NCBI GenBank assembly: GCA_015689685.1
Contig: WVSL01000006.1
Span: 186,001 to 250,000, forward strand
Length of the DNA stretch: 64,000 nt
Direction of reading: 5' to 3'
DNA from: Rhodobacterales bacterium HKCCE2091
GTDB lineage: Bacteria; Pseudomonadota; Alphaproteobacteria; Rhodobacterales; Rhodobacteraceae
A program made the position numbers and the translations under genes. Positions 1 to 8,236 of the stretch are shown here, piece by piece (within the stretch, counting starts at the first letter, position 1; every line of letters starts with the position of its first letter). The notes beneath the pieces are model-generated. The model ran no database searches. It was not told the origin of the DNA and saw only the letters and a program-made list of their open reading frames with translations.

Positions 1-441
1 TGGCCTGCGCGCTGTGCGACGCGATCCTGATCGCCGTCGAGGTCGGGGTCTTCGCCGCCGCCTCGCGCGGAGGGGGCGAGGCGCTGCACGCGGCCGATAC
101 CGGGCCCGGTCCGCCCTGGTTGACGATCGCGACCTGTCTCCCGCCGACCCGGGGCCAACCCGCATGTCCTCCTCGACACGGTGGTCCTGCTCGGGTCGGT
201 CCCGGCCCGGTACGACGAGGACGCGCGGATCTTCGGCACGGGCGCGATGGTGTCGTTCTTCGTGATCTTCTTCGGTCCGGGATATGGCGCGCGGGCGCTG
301 GCGCCGCTGTTCGCGCGGCCCGGCGCGCGGCGGGTGCCGGACGTGAGCGTTGGCCTCGTGATGTGGGCCTTCGCCGGCAAACCGGTCCTCGGCATCCGAG
401 CCTTGCCGCCGCCGCCGCGATGCGGTTTGTCACGGGGGTGA
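1..441 (+). pseudogene. Remnant of a LysE/ArgO-type amino-acid exporter
   Basis: Two pieces of one membrane protein lie in different frames. Positions 3-60 read ACALCDAILIAVEVGVFAA, like the second helix of LysE/ArgO exporters. Positions 157-400 read NPHVLLDTVVLLGS and then a helix-rich C-terminus ending near VGLVMWAFAGK, which matches the family's last third. The first piece is in frame 3 and the second in frame 1, with a stop in frame 1 at 121-123. The stretch between them is about 35 codons where the intact family has about 85. This indicates an internal deletion plus a frameshift. The N-terminus lies outside the window. An intact exporter would remove basic amino acids across the inner membrane; this copy should be non-functional. 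Confidence 0.7.
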
Positions 442-1379
442 TGAGCCCCGCCACCGACCCGTCCCCCGAGGATCCGCAAGGCCCCGCCGGTCGCACCCCG
501 CTGGCCGGGGTGTTCTGGATGCTGATCACCGGGCTCTGCTTTCTTGGCGTGACGGCGCTGGTGAAGGTGGTCGGGCCGGACGTGCCACCGGCGCAGTCGG
601 CGTTCCTGCGCTACGCGCTCGGGCTCGTGTTCCTGCTGCCGATGATCCCCGCCCTGCGCCGGACCCGGTTCACGCCGCGGCTGTGGCGGCTGTTCACTAT
701 CCGGGGCGTCGCCCACACCGCGGGCGTGATCTGCTGGTTCTACGCCATGACCCGGCTGCCGATCGCCGAGGTGACGGCGATGAACTACCTCAACCCGGTC
801 TACGTCACGGTGCTGGCGACGATCTTCCTGGGCGAACGCCTGCACCTGCGCCGGATCCTCGCCATTGCCACGGCGCTGGTCGGTGCGCTCATCATCCTTC
901 GGCCGGGGTTCCGGGAACTCGACCCCGGGCATTTCGCGATGCTGTTCACGGCGGCGGTTTTCGCCATCGGCTATCTCTGCGCGAAGATCCTGTCCGACGA
1001 GACCGAGCCCGCGGCGGTGGTGGCGATGCTGTCGATCACGGTGACCATCGGGCTCGCGCCGCTGGCCATCGCGACCTGGGTGCCGCCGACGCCGGTGCAG
1101 CTGATGTGGCTGTTCGGGGTCGCCTGCTTCGCCACCGCGGGGCATTTCACGATGACGCTCGCCTTCCGCGCCGCGCCGCTGACGGTGACGCAGCCGGTGA
1201 CCTTCCTGCAGCTGGTCTGGGCGACGCTTCTGGGGGTGCTGGTCTTTTCCGAGCCGGTCGATGTCTGGGTGATCGTCGGCGGCGGGCTCATCATCGCGGC
1301 GATCACCTTCATCACCTGGCGCGAAGCGGTGCTGAACCGCCGACGCATCACGCCCTCGGTGCCCGAGACCAAGGGCTGA
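441..1379 (+). CDS. EamA/DMT-family permease
   Basis: A 312-residue inner-membrane protein with about ten hydrophobic segments arranged as two EamA repeats, the usual size for the drug/metabolite transporter family. The first repeat contains the conserved AEVTAMNYLNPVYVTVLA stretch followed by FLGERL, and the second contains QPVTFLQLVWATLLG followed by FSEPVD. I chose ATG 441 (MSPATD), preceded by a GGGGG run; an ATG at 420 in the same frame would add seven residues that overlap the decayed exporter. The substrate cannot be told from sequence; relatives move amino acids, nucleosides or S-adenosylmethionine. It ends before a GC-rich hairpin. Confidence 0.88.
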   Translation: MSPATDPSPEDPQGPAGRTPLAGVFWMLITGLCFLGVTALVKVVGPDVPPAQSAFLRYALGLVFLLPMIPALRRTRFTPRLWRLFTIRGVAHTAGVICWFYAMTRLPIAEVTAMNYLNPVYVTVLATIFLGERLHLRRILAIATALVGALIILRPGFRELDPGHFAMLFTAAVFAIGYLCAKILSDETEPAAVVAMLSITVTIGLAPLAIATWVPPTPVQLMWLFGVACFATAGHFTMTLAFRAAPLTVTQPVTFLQLVWATLLGVLVFSEPVDVWVIVGGGLIIAAITFITWREAVLNRRRITPSVPETKG

Positions 1380-1408
1380 GACGCATCGCGCCAGCCCTGC
1401 CTGCAAAT

Positions 1409-1433
1409 CGGGCAACGCGCGCGCGTTGCGCCC
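1409..1433 (+). terminator. GC-rich hairpin after the EamA gene
   Basis: GCAACGCG (1412-1419) and CGCGTTGC (1422-1429) form a perfect 8-bp stem with a two-base gap, about 30 bases after the EamA stop. There is no T-run, so it may only stall polymerase or protect the mRNA end. Confidence 0.4.
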
Positions 1434-1532
1434 AAACCCCCTGCAGCCGGCCCTGCCGCACCGCAGAAAGTCCGTGCGTTTCATGGACATGCGGGGTGGC
1501 CGGGGCGACCACGGTCTGGCGGAGGTACGATC

Positions 1533-2222
1533 ATGTCTTTGACGGCGATCCTGTTCGGGGGCATCGGCAGCCTTGCCGAATGTGCCGAGCAGGACAGGCT
1601 CGCTTGGAACGGCGCGTTCCGGGCCCACGGTCTCGCATGGGACTGGAGCTGGGACACCTATGCCGAGCTGATGCGCCCCGGCGGCGACCGGCAGCTCGCG
1701 GCGCGGTTCGCGGCCTACATGGGCGTCGACGTGGCCGCCCGGCGGCTGGCCGATACCCGGACGCGGCTGTTCTCGGCCCGGCTGGCGAGCGGCGTGCCGC
1801 TGCGCGCGGGCGTGGGCGAGACCCTGGCCTGGGCGGCGCGGTCGGGCATGGCGCTCGGCCTCGTCAGCCGGGCCGAGCCTGGCGCGGTCCACGCGCTCCT
1901 CGGCTCGACGGCGCGGGCGCGGGGCGGGATCGAGTTCGACGCGGTGGTCACGAGCGGCGACGCCTGCCGGCTGGCACCCTATCCCGACGGCATGGAACTG
2001 GCGCTGGAGCGGCTCGGCCGCGGCCCGTGCGAGGCGATCGCGGTGGTCGACACGCCCGCGGCGGCGGCCGCCGCGCTCGATGCCGGGCTGTCGGTGCTGG
2101 CGGTTCCGGGGCTTCTCGCCGAGGACCAGGTGTTCCCGGCCGGGTGCCGGCGGGTCGGCGCACTGTCGCCGGACGAGGTGATCTCGGCCTATGGCGGCAC
2201 GCCGAGCCAGGCGGCGGAGTGA
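1533..2222 (+). CDS. HAD-superfamily protein lacking the catalytic Asp motif
   Basis: A 229-residue protein whose layout fits CbbY-type HAD phosphatases: a helical cap after motif I (WNGAFRAHGLAWDWSWDTYAEL), a motif-II-like region around LVSRAEPG, a Lys/Pro region reduced to LAPYPDGMELALERL, and a motif-IV-like segment AVVDTPAAAAAALDAG. Motif I should read FDxDGT; here residues 8-13 read FGGIGS, so both the nucleophile and the acid/base Asp are missing. The fold looks intact, which suggests a non-catalytic or regulatory role. The reading frame is full length and uninterrupted. The physiological partner is unknown. Confidence 0.72.
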   Translation: MSLTAILFGGIGSLAECAEQDRLAWNGAFRAHGLAWDWSWDTYAELMRPGGDRQLAARFAAYMGVDVAARRLADTRTRLFSARLASGVPLRAGVGETLAWAARSGMALGLVSRAEPGAVHALLGSTARARGGIEFDAVVTSGDACRLAPYPDGMELALERLGRGPCEAIAVVDTPAAAAAALDAGLSVLAVPGLLAEDQVFPAGCRRVGALSPDEVISAYGGTPSQAAE

Positions 2223-2299
2223 GGTTTGATCCAGCGCAAGGCGGCCCCGGCCGCGACGCGCCATGATCGCCTGACCAACGCCCCAAGGAGGATGCCCCG

Positions 2300-2533
2300 A
2301 TGTCCCACGTGCCCCACGAGCTTGCCGACGACTTCCCCGGCCAGGCCGAGAAGATCCACGCGCTGAAGACCGAGAACGCGCATTTCGCGAAGCTGGTCGA
2401 GGAATACCACGACGTGAACCGCGCGGTGCATCGCGCCGAGACCGGGGTGGAACCGGTGTCCGAGGCCGCCGAGACCGACATGCGCAAGGCGCGGATGAAG
2501 CTGAAGGACGAGATCGCGGCGCTGCTCGCCTGA
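2300..2533 (+). CDS. YdcH/DUF465 family small protein
   Basis: A 77-residue helical, charged protein with the DUF465 pattern: a central segment HAKxxEEYHDVNRAVHRAE-like around residues 30-50 and a C-terminal KARMKLKDEIAALL helix. Family members are short coiled-coil proteins of unknown function that are very common in Alphaproteobacteria. A clear ribosome site (AAGGAGG at about 2285-2291) precedes ATG 2300. It stands alone; the next 430 bases hold no gene. Confidence 0.85.
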   Translation: MSHVPHELADDFPGQAEKIHALKTENAHFAKLVEEYHDVNRAVHRAETGVEPVSEAAETDMRKARMKLKDEIAALLA

Positions 2534-2733
2534 GGCGTGGGACGGCCCGGGCGGCGGGCGCGCCTCCTCGCGCCCGTCGTTCGACGAGCCCTCGTCGCCG
2601 CGGCGCGCCGTTGGCGCGCGGCGCCGCCCCGCCGTGGGGGAAGGGGGCTTCGGGCTCACCAAGGCGAAACCGGGGTTCCGCCCCGGAGCCGCCATCGCCC
2701 GAGCCTTGCCGTGGCGCATCGCCGTCCGCCGCT

Positions 2734-2785
2734 CAAGAGGAATAGCCGCATCCCCGCAGGCGGGGCCCCTCGGCGATTCCTCTTG
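2734..2785. repeat. Branched inverted repeat
   Basis: CAAGAGGAAT (2734-2743) is perfectly mirrored by ATTCCTCTTG (2776-2785). Between the arms, CCCCGC and GCGGGG form a second nested stem near 2753-2765. The result is a branched stem of about 52 bases. It lies in non-coding DNA between DUF465 and the coxG-like gene. Confidence 0.6.
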
Positions 2786-2878
2786 CCCGCCGGCCGTCGA
2801 CACGCCGTGGCGGCTTCAGGCGACGGCGGCTCCGAAGCGAAACCCCTGGCTCTTTGCCTTCCCAAGTACCTCGGGGGT

Positions 2879-2898
2879 GCAGGGGGCTGGCCCCCTGC
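2879..2898. terminator. 9-bp perfect hairpin, possible bidirectional terminator
   Basis: GCAGGGGGC (2879-2887) pairs with GCCCCCTGC (2890-2898) around TG. It lies between convergent genes, about 65 bases past the end of the leftward CoxG-like gene. There is no T-run on either side. Confidence 0.4.
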
Positions 2899-2929
2899 GG
2901 AGCCGGTCCGGCGAGGACACTCGGCGCGA

Positions 2930-2946
2930 GGGGGCTCGATGCCCCC
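2930..2946 (-). terminator. Hairpin just after the CoxG-like gene
   Basis: GGGGGC (2930-2935) and GCCCCC (2941-2946) pair around TCGAT, 17 bases past the stop of the leftward gene. It is placed like a terminator but lacks a U-rich tail. Confidence 0.4.
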
Positions 2947-2962
2947 GAGCGGCGCCGCCCCG

Positions 2963-3418
2963 TCAGGCCGCGCCGTCGTCCTCGACCCGGGCCTGGAAGC
3001 GGTCGAAGAACTCGTCGGCCATCTTGCGGGCGAAGCCGTCGATGAGGCGCGAGCCGAGCTGCGCGAGCTTGCCGCCGACCGTCGCCTCGACCTCGTAGGC
3101 GAGTTCGGTGCCGCCATCCGCGGTGTCCGACAGCCGCACCACCGCCGCGCCCTTGGCGAAGCCCGCGACGCCGCCCTTGCCCTCGCCCGAGATGCGGTAA
3201 CTTTCCTCGGGCACGATGTCGGACAGGGTGACCGCGCCCTTGAAGGTCGCCTTGACCGGCCCGACCTTCTGCTTGACCACGGCCTGGAAGCCCTCCTCGG
3301 GGCTGCCGGTCAGTTCCTCGCAGCCGGGGATGCAGGCCTGCAGCACCTCGGCGGAGTTGAGCGCGGCCCAGACCTTCGGTCTCGGCGCGGCGATCTCGCG
3401 GGTGGCGTTCATGTCCAT
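2963..3418 (-). CDS. CoxG-like SRPBCC-domain protein
   Basis: A 151-residue protein matching the carbon monoxide dehydrogenase subunit G family: KVWAALNSAEVLQACIPGCEEL near residues 15-36, VGPVKATFKG in the middle and a C-terminal helix ending KMADEFFDRF. The SRPBCC fold binds hydrophobic ligands; in CO-oxidising bacteria CoxG helps place CoxDE or the hydroxylase at the membrane. No coxLMS genes are nearby, so a general lipid- or quinone-related role is as likely as one in CO oxidation. Start ATG 3418 (MDMNATREI); an in-frame ATG two codons downstream is an alternative. Confidence 0.8.
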   Translation of the reverse strand: MDMNATREIAAPRPKVWAALNSAEVLQACIPGCEELTGSPEEGFQAVVKQKVGPVKATFKGAVTLSDIVPEESYRISGEGKGGVAGFAKGAAVVRLSDTADGGTELAYEVEATVGGKLAQLGSRLIDGFARKMADEFFDRFQARVEDDGAA

Positions 3419-3581
3419 TGCGGCGTCCTTCCCCTTCGCTGGTCCGCCCAGACTTGTCCGCCGCCGCCGCCGCCGTCAACGCCCTGCCGGGCGCGCGGAA
3501 AGCGGGCAAATCGCCATTGGCCCCGCCGCGGGGGGCGGCTAGGATCGCCGGCGCGAGTTACGCGACCCCGGGGGATGCCAG

Positions 3582-4004
3582 ATGACCTATGACAGCGACA
3601 ACGTCTTCGCCAAGATCCTGCGCGGCGACCTGCCGTCGGAACGGGTCTACGACGACGACCACACGCTCGCCTTCATGGACATCATGCCGCGCGCCGACGG
3701 CCATGTGCTGGTGATCCCGCGGACCGCCGCGCGCAACGTGCTGGACGCGAGCCCGGCGCAGCTCGCCGCGTGCCTCGCCACGGTGCAGAAGGTCGCCCGC
3801 GCGTCGATGACCGCCTTCGAGGCCGGGGGCGTCACGATCCAGCAGTTCAACGAGGCCGCGGGCGGGCAGGAGGTGTTCCACCTGCATTTCCACGTCCTGC
3901 CGCGGCACGAGGGCGTGCCGCTGCGGCCGCCGGGGAAGCTGGAGGAGCGCGAGGTGATCGCGGCAAATGCCGAGAAGATCCGCGCCGCGCTGAAGAACGC
4001 CTGA
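3582..4004 (+). CDS. HIT-family nucleotide hydrolase
   Basis: A 140-residue histidine-triad protein. The HIT signature HLHFHV lies at residues 107-112, in which the middle His of the triad would be the nucleophile on nucleoside phosphoramidates or dinucleotides. DxMPRADGHVLVIPR near residues 34-48 is also typical. The family acts in the cytosol as adenosine 5'-monophosphoramidase or Ap4A-type hydrolase; the exact substrate is not decidable. It is a single gene converging on the MFS gene 28 bases away. Confidence 0.92.
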   Translation: MTYDSDNVFAKILRGDLPSERVYDDDHTLAFMDIMPRADGHVLVIPRTAARNVLDASPAQLAACLATVQKVARASMTAFEAGGVTIQQFNEAAGGQEVFHLHFHVLPRHEGVPLRPPGKLEEREVIAANAEKIRAALKNA

Positions 4005-4032
4005 GCCGGGACCGGCGGGGGCGGGCGCGCGG

Positions 4033-5259
4033 CTATTCCGCCGCGCGTTGCAGCAGCCGGGCCTCGCGCCGGACCGTCAGCAGGATCGCGACGACGCCGC
4101 AGGCTGAGGTCACGACCATCACGTAGAGCAGCGGGAAGGCCCCGGTGCCGTGTTCCAGGAGGAACCCAGCCAGCGCCGACAGCGCCGCGCCGCCGGCGAT
4201 CATGATCGCCCCGCCGAGGCCCGAGGCGGTTCCGGCGAGGTGCGGGCGGACCGACAGCATCCCCGAGGTCGCGTTCGGCAGCACCATGCCGTTGCCGAAG
4301 CCGACGAAGGTCATGAAGCCGAAGAACACCGCCGGCCCGTCGATCCCGGCGAGGAACATCGCGAGCGCCGCGACCAGCCCCGCGGTCGCGATGCCCGAAC
4401 CCCAGATCACCATCGCGTTGATGCCGAACCGCACCGAGTAGCGGCCCGAGACGTAATTGCCGAAGAAGTAGCCGAGCGCGGGCGCGCCGAAGAGGATGCC
4501 GAGCAGGCCCGGCGTCAGGCCGTAGACCTCTGACCCGACATAGGGCGCGCCGCCGAGATAGGCGAAGAAGGCCCCGGCGGAAAAGGCTGCGGTCAGCGCG
4601 TAACCCCAGAACCGCGGCGACAGCAGCAGTTCGGGGTATTCGCGGAACTGTTCGCGGAAGCTCGACGGGTGGTCCGTCGCGGTCTCGCCCAGGTCGCGCC
4701 AGGTCAGCCAGAGCACCGCCGCGCCGAGCGCGAGCAGGAGCCAGAAGCTCGCGTGCCAGCCGAAGAAGTCGCCGAGAAGCCCGCCGATCACCGGGCCGAT
4801 CATCGGCACCAGCGCCATGCCCATCGTGACGTAGGCGATCATGCTCGCGGCTTCCTCGGCCGGGACCATGTCGCGGACCACCGCGCGGCTGAGAACGAGG
4901 CCCGAGGCGATCACCGCCTGCAACATGCGGAAGACGAGGAACACCTCGATGCTGCGGGCGAGAATGCAGCCGATCGTGGCGAGCAGGAACAGCGTGATCG
5001 AGAACAGGAGCACCGGCCGCCGCCCGAAGCGGTCGGAGACCGGGCCGAGGATGATCTGGAGCACCGCGTTGACGCCGAGATAGACCGCGACCGAAAGCTG
5101 GACGGTCCGGTATTCCGCCGCGAAGTAGTCCGCCATCGCGGGCAGCGACGGCAGGAACACGTTCATCGACAGCGCACCGATGCCGACGATGGCGATCAGC
5201 GTGAAGATGTGCGGCGGGGTTGTCCGGTCGAGGAACCGGACGGCGGGGCGGGCGGTCAT
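4033..5259 (-). CDS. Bcr/CflA-type MFS drug-efflux permease
   Basis: A 408-residue protein with twelve hydrophobic segments. Helix 1 carries MNVFLPSLPAMADYF, and loop 2-3 carries GPVSDRFGRRPVL, the DHA1 signature. Motif C-like GMALVPMIGPVIGGLLGD is in helix 5, a mark of proton-driven antiporters. This pattern fits the Bcr/CflA subfamily, which exports chloramphenicol-, bicyclomycin- or sulfonamide-like compounds, though many members have unknown substrates. It is divergent from pccB with 158 bases between. Confidence 0.88.
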   Translation of the reverse strand: MTARPAVRFLDRTTPPHIFTLIAIVGIGALSMNVFLPSLPAMADYFAAEYRTVQLSVAVYLGVNAVLQIILGPVSDRFGRRPVLLFSITLFLLATIGCILARSIEVFLVFRMLQAVIASGLVLSRAVVRDMVPAEEAASMIAYVTMGMALVPMIGPVIGGLLGDFFGWHASFWLLLALGAAVLWLTWRDLGETATDHPSSFREQFREYPELLLSPRFWGYALTAAFSAGAFFAYLGGAPYVGSEVYGLTPGLLGILFGAPALGYFFGNYVSGRYSVRFGINAMVIWGSGIATAGLVAALAMFLAGIDGPAVFFGFMTFVGFGNGMVLPNATSGMLSVRPHLAGTASGLGGAIMIAGGAALSALAGFLLEHGTGAFPLLYVMVVTSACGVVAILLTVRREARLLQRAAE

Positions 5260-5417
5260 GGCCGGACCCTAGGCAGGCCGCCCGCGGCTGTCCATGTGCG
5301 CGGATGCAGAGGTCGGCGGGGGTTTTGCGCACCATGCGGCAGCGCGGAATTGTCGCTGGCTTGGCCCGGGGACCTTCGGTAGGTTCCTGAAAAACGGACG
5401 GGACGGAAGGGCATGTG

Positions 5418-6950
5418 ATGAAGGACATTCTGCAGGAGCTCGAGGCCCATCGCGCCGAGGCGCGGCTCGGCGGCGGCGAAAGGCGGATCGAGGCGCAGCA
5501 CGCCAAGGGAAAGCTGACCGCCCGCGAACGGATCGAGCTTCTGCTCGACGAGGGCAGCTTCGAAGAATTCGACATGTTCATCACCCACCGCTGCACCGAT
5601 TTCGGGATGGAGCAGGACAAGCCGCGCGGCGACGGCGTGGTGACCGGGTGGGGCACGATCAACGGCCGCATGGTCTACGTCTTCAGCCAGGATTTCACCG
5701 TTCTCGGCGGGTCGGTGTCCGAAACCCACGCCAAGAAGATCTGCAAGATCATGGACATGGCCCTGCAGAACGGGGCCCCGGTGATCGGCATGAACGATTC
5801 TGGCGGCGCGCGGATCCAGGAGGGCGTTTCCTCGCTCGCCGCCTATGGCGAGATCTTCCAGCGCAACGTCGTCGCCTCGGGCGTGATCCCGCAGATCAGC
5901 CTGGTGATGGGCCCCTGCGCGGGCGGCGCGGTCTACAGCCCCGCGATGACCGACTTCATCTTCATGGTGCAGGATTCGAGCTACATGTTCGTCACCGGCC
6001 CCGACGTGGTGAAGACGGTGACGAACGAGATCGTCACCGCCGAGGAACTGGGCGGGGCGACGACGCATACCCGGAAGAGCTCGGTCGCGGACGGGGCCTA
6101 TGTCAACGACGTGGTGGCGTTGTCGGAGATCCGGCGGCTGTTCGACTTCCTGCCGCTGTCGAACCGGGAGAAGGCGCCGGTGCGGCCGTTCTTCGACGAC
6201 CCCGAGCGGGTGGAGAACAGCCTCGACACGCTGATCCCGTCGAACCCGAACCAGCCCTACGACATGCGCGAGCTGATCCTGAAGGTGGCCGACGAGGGCG
6301 ACTTCTTCGAGATCCAGGAGGACTACGCGAAGAACATCATCACCGGGTTCGTCCGGCTGGAGGGGCAGACGGTCGGCGTGGTGGCGAACCAGCCGATGGT
6401 TCTGGCCGGCGTGCTCGACATCGATTCGAGCCGCAAGGCCGCCCGGTTCGTGCGGTTCTGCGACGCCTTCGAGATCCCGATCCTGACGCTGGTGGACGTG
6501 CCCGGCTTCCTGCCCGGCACCGCGCAGGAATACAACGGCGTCATCAAGCACGGCGCGAAGCTGCTGTTCGCCTACGGCGAGGCGACGGTGCCGAAGGTCA
6601 CCGTGATCACCCGGAAGGCCTATGGCGGGGCCTACGACGTCATGAGCTCCAAGCACCTCGGCGGCGACATCAACTACGCCTGGCCGACCGCCGAGATCGC
6701 GGTGATGGGGGCGAAGGGCGCGGTGGAGATCCTCTACCGCTCCGAACTGGGCGAGCCGGAGAGGATCGCGCAGCGCACGAAGGACTACGAGGACCGCTTC
6801 GCCAACCCCTTCGTCGCCGCCGAACGCGGCTTCATCGACGAGGTGATCCAGCCCCATTCCACCCGCCGCCGCGTCTGCCGGGCCTTCGCGATGCTCAGGT
6901 CCAAGAGCCAGCAGCGGCCCTGGAAGAAGCACGACAACATCCCGCTGTGA
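5418..6950 (+). CDS. pccB: Propionyl-CoA carboxylase beta subunit
   Basis: A 510-residue carboxyltransferase that moves the carboxyl group from biotin on PccA to propionyl-CoA, giving (S)-methylmalonyl-CoA. The N-terminal [19 protein letters not shown] and the two crotonase-like halves are clear, including [17 protein letters not shown] and the acyl-CoA-site [16 protein letters not shown], then [15 protein letters not shown] and [19 protein letters not shown] chose ATG 5418 with AAGG upstream; the GTG at 5415 would add one residue. Its partner pccA starts 1.6 kb downstream, with two small genes and a predicted small RNA in between. Confidence 0.96.
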   Translation: MKDILQELEAHRAEARLGGGERRIEAQHAKGKLTARERIELLLDEGSFEEFDMFITHRCTDFGMEQDKPRGDGVVTGWGTINGRMVYVFSQDFTVLGGSVSETHAKKICKIMDMALQNGAPVIGMNDSGGARIQEGVSSLAAYGEIFQRNVVASGVIPQISLVMGPCAGGAVYSPAMTDFIFMVQDSSYMFVTGPDVVKTVTNEIVTAEELGGATTHTRKSSVADGAYVNDVVALSEIRRLFDFLPLSNREKAPVRPFFDDPERVENSLDTLIPSNPNQPYDMRELILKVADEGDFFEIQEDYAKNIITGFVRLEGQTVGVVANQPMVLAGVLDIDSSRKAARFVRFCDAFEIPILTLVDVPGFLPGTAQEYNGVIKHGAKLLFAYGEATVPKVTVITRKAYGGAYDVMSSKHLGGDINYAWPTAEIAVMGAKGAVEILYRSELGEPERIAQRTKDYEDRFANPFVAAERGFIDEVIQPHSTRRRVCRAFAMLRSKSQQRPWKKHDNIPL

Positions 6951-7125
6951 CAGTCGACGGCGCCATGACGGGGCAGGGGCAGCGATCCGGTTCCGGGTCG
7001 TCCCGCCCTGTGGACAGCCGGCGGATTTCCCCGGCGGTCCAGCGGATTATCGCCGGTTTCGGTTGTGGATATCCCGTGGGGGCCTTGCGCGGGGCGCGGT
7101 TTTCGGCCGTCGCGTTTGAACCTCT

Positions 7126-7153
7126 TTGTGCATGCGGTCCGACAGAGTATCCT
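7126..7153 (+). promoter_or_regulatory. Possible promoter for the small lipoprotein gene
   Basis: TTGTGC (7126-7131), 16 bases, then TATCCT (7148-7153), 29 bases before the ATG at 7183. This is a moderate match to the housekeeping consensus. Confidence 0.3.
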
Positions 7154-7182
7154 GAGACCGTTTCTGCCAGCGAGGTTCGTTC

Positions 7183-7485
7183 ATGTCCCATATCCGAGTG
7201 TTCGCCGTTTGCGGCATTTCCGCCATCGTGCTTTCCGCCTGTGCGCAACCGCCCGCGCCCACGGTCACACGCGCCACGCCGCTCTACAGCAAGGCGGGCG
7301 ATCCGCTCTGCGTTCCGAGCGGCGACGCCTACAACCCGAACTACGATTACGGCCGCCGTCCGAACTGCGACGACGTCTGCGAATCCGACCCGGTGGCCGG
7401 CGCGAACGTCGCCATCTGCCCGCCGGTCTACGATCGCGGCCGGTCCGGCGTGCCCAACGACAGCCCGACGGGCCGTCGCCCGTAA
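7183..7485 (+). CDS. Small predicted lipoprotein between pccB and pccA
   Basis: A 100-residue protein with a lipoprotein signal: residues 1-20 are hydrophobic and end LSAC, so Cys20 would be the lipidated residue after signal peptidase II cleavage. The mature part is Cys-containing (CVP, CDDVCESD, CPP) and Pro/Tyr-rich with no recognised domain. It follows pccB by 232 bases and has its own plausible promoter, so it need not be in the carboxylase operon. The function is unknown. Confidence 0.78.
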   Translation: MSHIRVFAVCGISAIVLSACAQPPAPTVTRATPLYSKAGDPLCVPSGDAYNPNYDYGRRPNCDDVCESDPVAGANVAICPPVYDRGRSGVPNDSPTGRRP

Positions 7486-7530
7486 CGCGGGCCATGTCCT
7501 TGGCCTGACGGGAAAAAACCGGGGGTCGCG

Positions 7531-7899
7531 ATGATAAAGCATCGCGGCTTCCCGTCCCGTCTGCCCGGGTCCGACCTGCAGTTCACGATCAGGCGGGCGA
7601 ACCCCAAGGGCGCGACCCCGATCCAGCGCCGCGAGCGCCACGCCGACCGCCGCCCGGCCGACCGCCGCGCCGACGCCGCGTTCCTGGAGGCGCTGTGGCT
7701 CAGCTTCGGCGAGGAGCCGTTCGAGCGGGGCAACCTCGACGCCGGCCGGATCGGCTGGCTGTTCGGCCGCGAGGTGGTCCCGGCCGAGGACCCGTTCGAC
7801 CCGGAGAGCTACGAGGCGCTGCTGAGAATCGACGTCGACCGCGCGCGCCAGACCTTCCCCGACGTCTTCGACGGCGACGGCTACTGGGAGGCGCGATGA
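7531..7899 (+). CDS. Hypothetical protein in the pcc cluster
   Basis: A 122-residue soluble protein with a basic, Arg-rich first half (RRERHADRRPADRRADAAF) and an acidic second half (AEDPFDPESYEALLRI, TFPDVFDGDGYWEAR). I do not recognise a domain. The 45-base gap to the preceding lipoprotein gene and matching codon use support a real gene. The start is ATG 7531; GGGGG at about 7521-7525 is a usable ribosome site. Confidence 0.65.
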   Translation: MIKHRGFPSRLPGSDLQFTIRRANPKGATPIQRRERHADRRPADRRADAAFLEALWLSFGEEPFERGNLDAGRIGWLFGREVVPAEDPFDPESYEALLRIDVDRARQTFPDVFDGDGYWEAR

Positions 7900-7963
7900 C
7901 CATGTTCGCGCCGCTTCCGGCGGATAATCGCCAATCAGATAAGCTTTTCGCAAAGTTGCTCTT

Positions 7964-7992
7964 TTGGAAACACTTGCGCTATGCGATATTCG
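7964..7992 (+). promoter_or_regulatory. Promoter for a predicted small RNA
   Basis: TTGGAA (7964-7969), 17 bases, then TATTCG (7987-7992), in an AT-richer patch. Transcription would start at about 7998-8000, at the base of the first predicted RNA hairpin. Confidence 0.45.
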
Positions 7993-7998
7993 GGCATC

Positions 7999-8100
7999 CG
8001 GCAACTGTCCCCAGCAGTGATACCGCCGGCTTTGACAAGACGTGTTACCCTTCCCCTACCGGGCGGTCTGTGCGAATTCGCAGCGGACCGCCCTTCTTTG
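7999..8100 (+). ncRNA. Candidate small RNA between pccB and pccA
   Basis: A predicted transcript of about 100 nt bounded by its own promoter and an intrinsic terminator. The 5' part folds as CCGGC (7998-8002) with GCCGG (8025-8029), enclosing a hairpin ACTG/CAGT (8004-8007, 8015-8018) with the C-rich loop TCCCCAG. A single-stranded linker with CCCTTCCCCTACC follows, then the terminator stem. C-rich unpaired stretches could pair with Shine-Dalgarno sequences of mRNAs. No open reading frame with a ribosome site lies inside. This is inference from sequence only; no family was recognised. Confidence 0.5.
8061..8100 (+). terminator. Intrinsic terminator of the candidate small RNA
   Basis: GGGCGGTC (8061-8068) pairs with GACCGCCC (8086-8093). 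Inside it, TGCGAATTCGCA (8071-8082) is a perfect palindrome. The tail TTCTTTG follows at once. Confidence 0.75.
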
Positions 8101-8236
8101 TCTCCGGCGCTCGGTTTCCGGCGGGGCGGGGGCATCGGCGCCCGGCAGCCGAGATTATCGGCGGCCCTTTCCGGCACCCCGCAATCGCGCTAATCTGTCA
8201 GCATAAGAAGAACCTATCGACAGAGGAACGCGCATC

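Larger units (their letters stand above)
2534..2962. other. Intergenic stretch of 429 bases with inverted repeats, no gene seen
   Basis: Open frames run through here on both strands, but none has a credible start, family signature or ribosome site. The stretch holds three inverted repeats listed separately. The segment around 2855-2898 (a CCAAGTACCTCGGGGG run followed by a GGGGGCTGGCCCCC hairpin) resembles repeat-like intergenic sequence I associate with Rhodobacteraceae genomes; that link is from memory and not tested. Confidence 0.5.

Noticed and set aside
2537-3592. 351-codon plus-strand frame over the intergene and the CoxG-like gene
   Set aside because: It runs through hairpins and across the opposite-strand CoxG-like gene. 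No ribosome site or homology-like content.
5256-6932. Long open frame on the minus strand opposite pccB
   Set aside because: It is the mirror of a highly conserved gene in very GC-rich DNA. It has a His/Arg-rich, low-complexity translation and no family signature.
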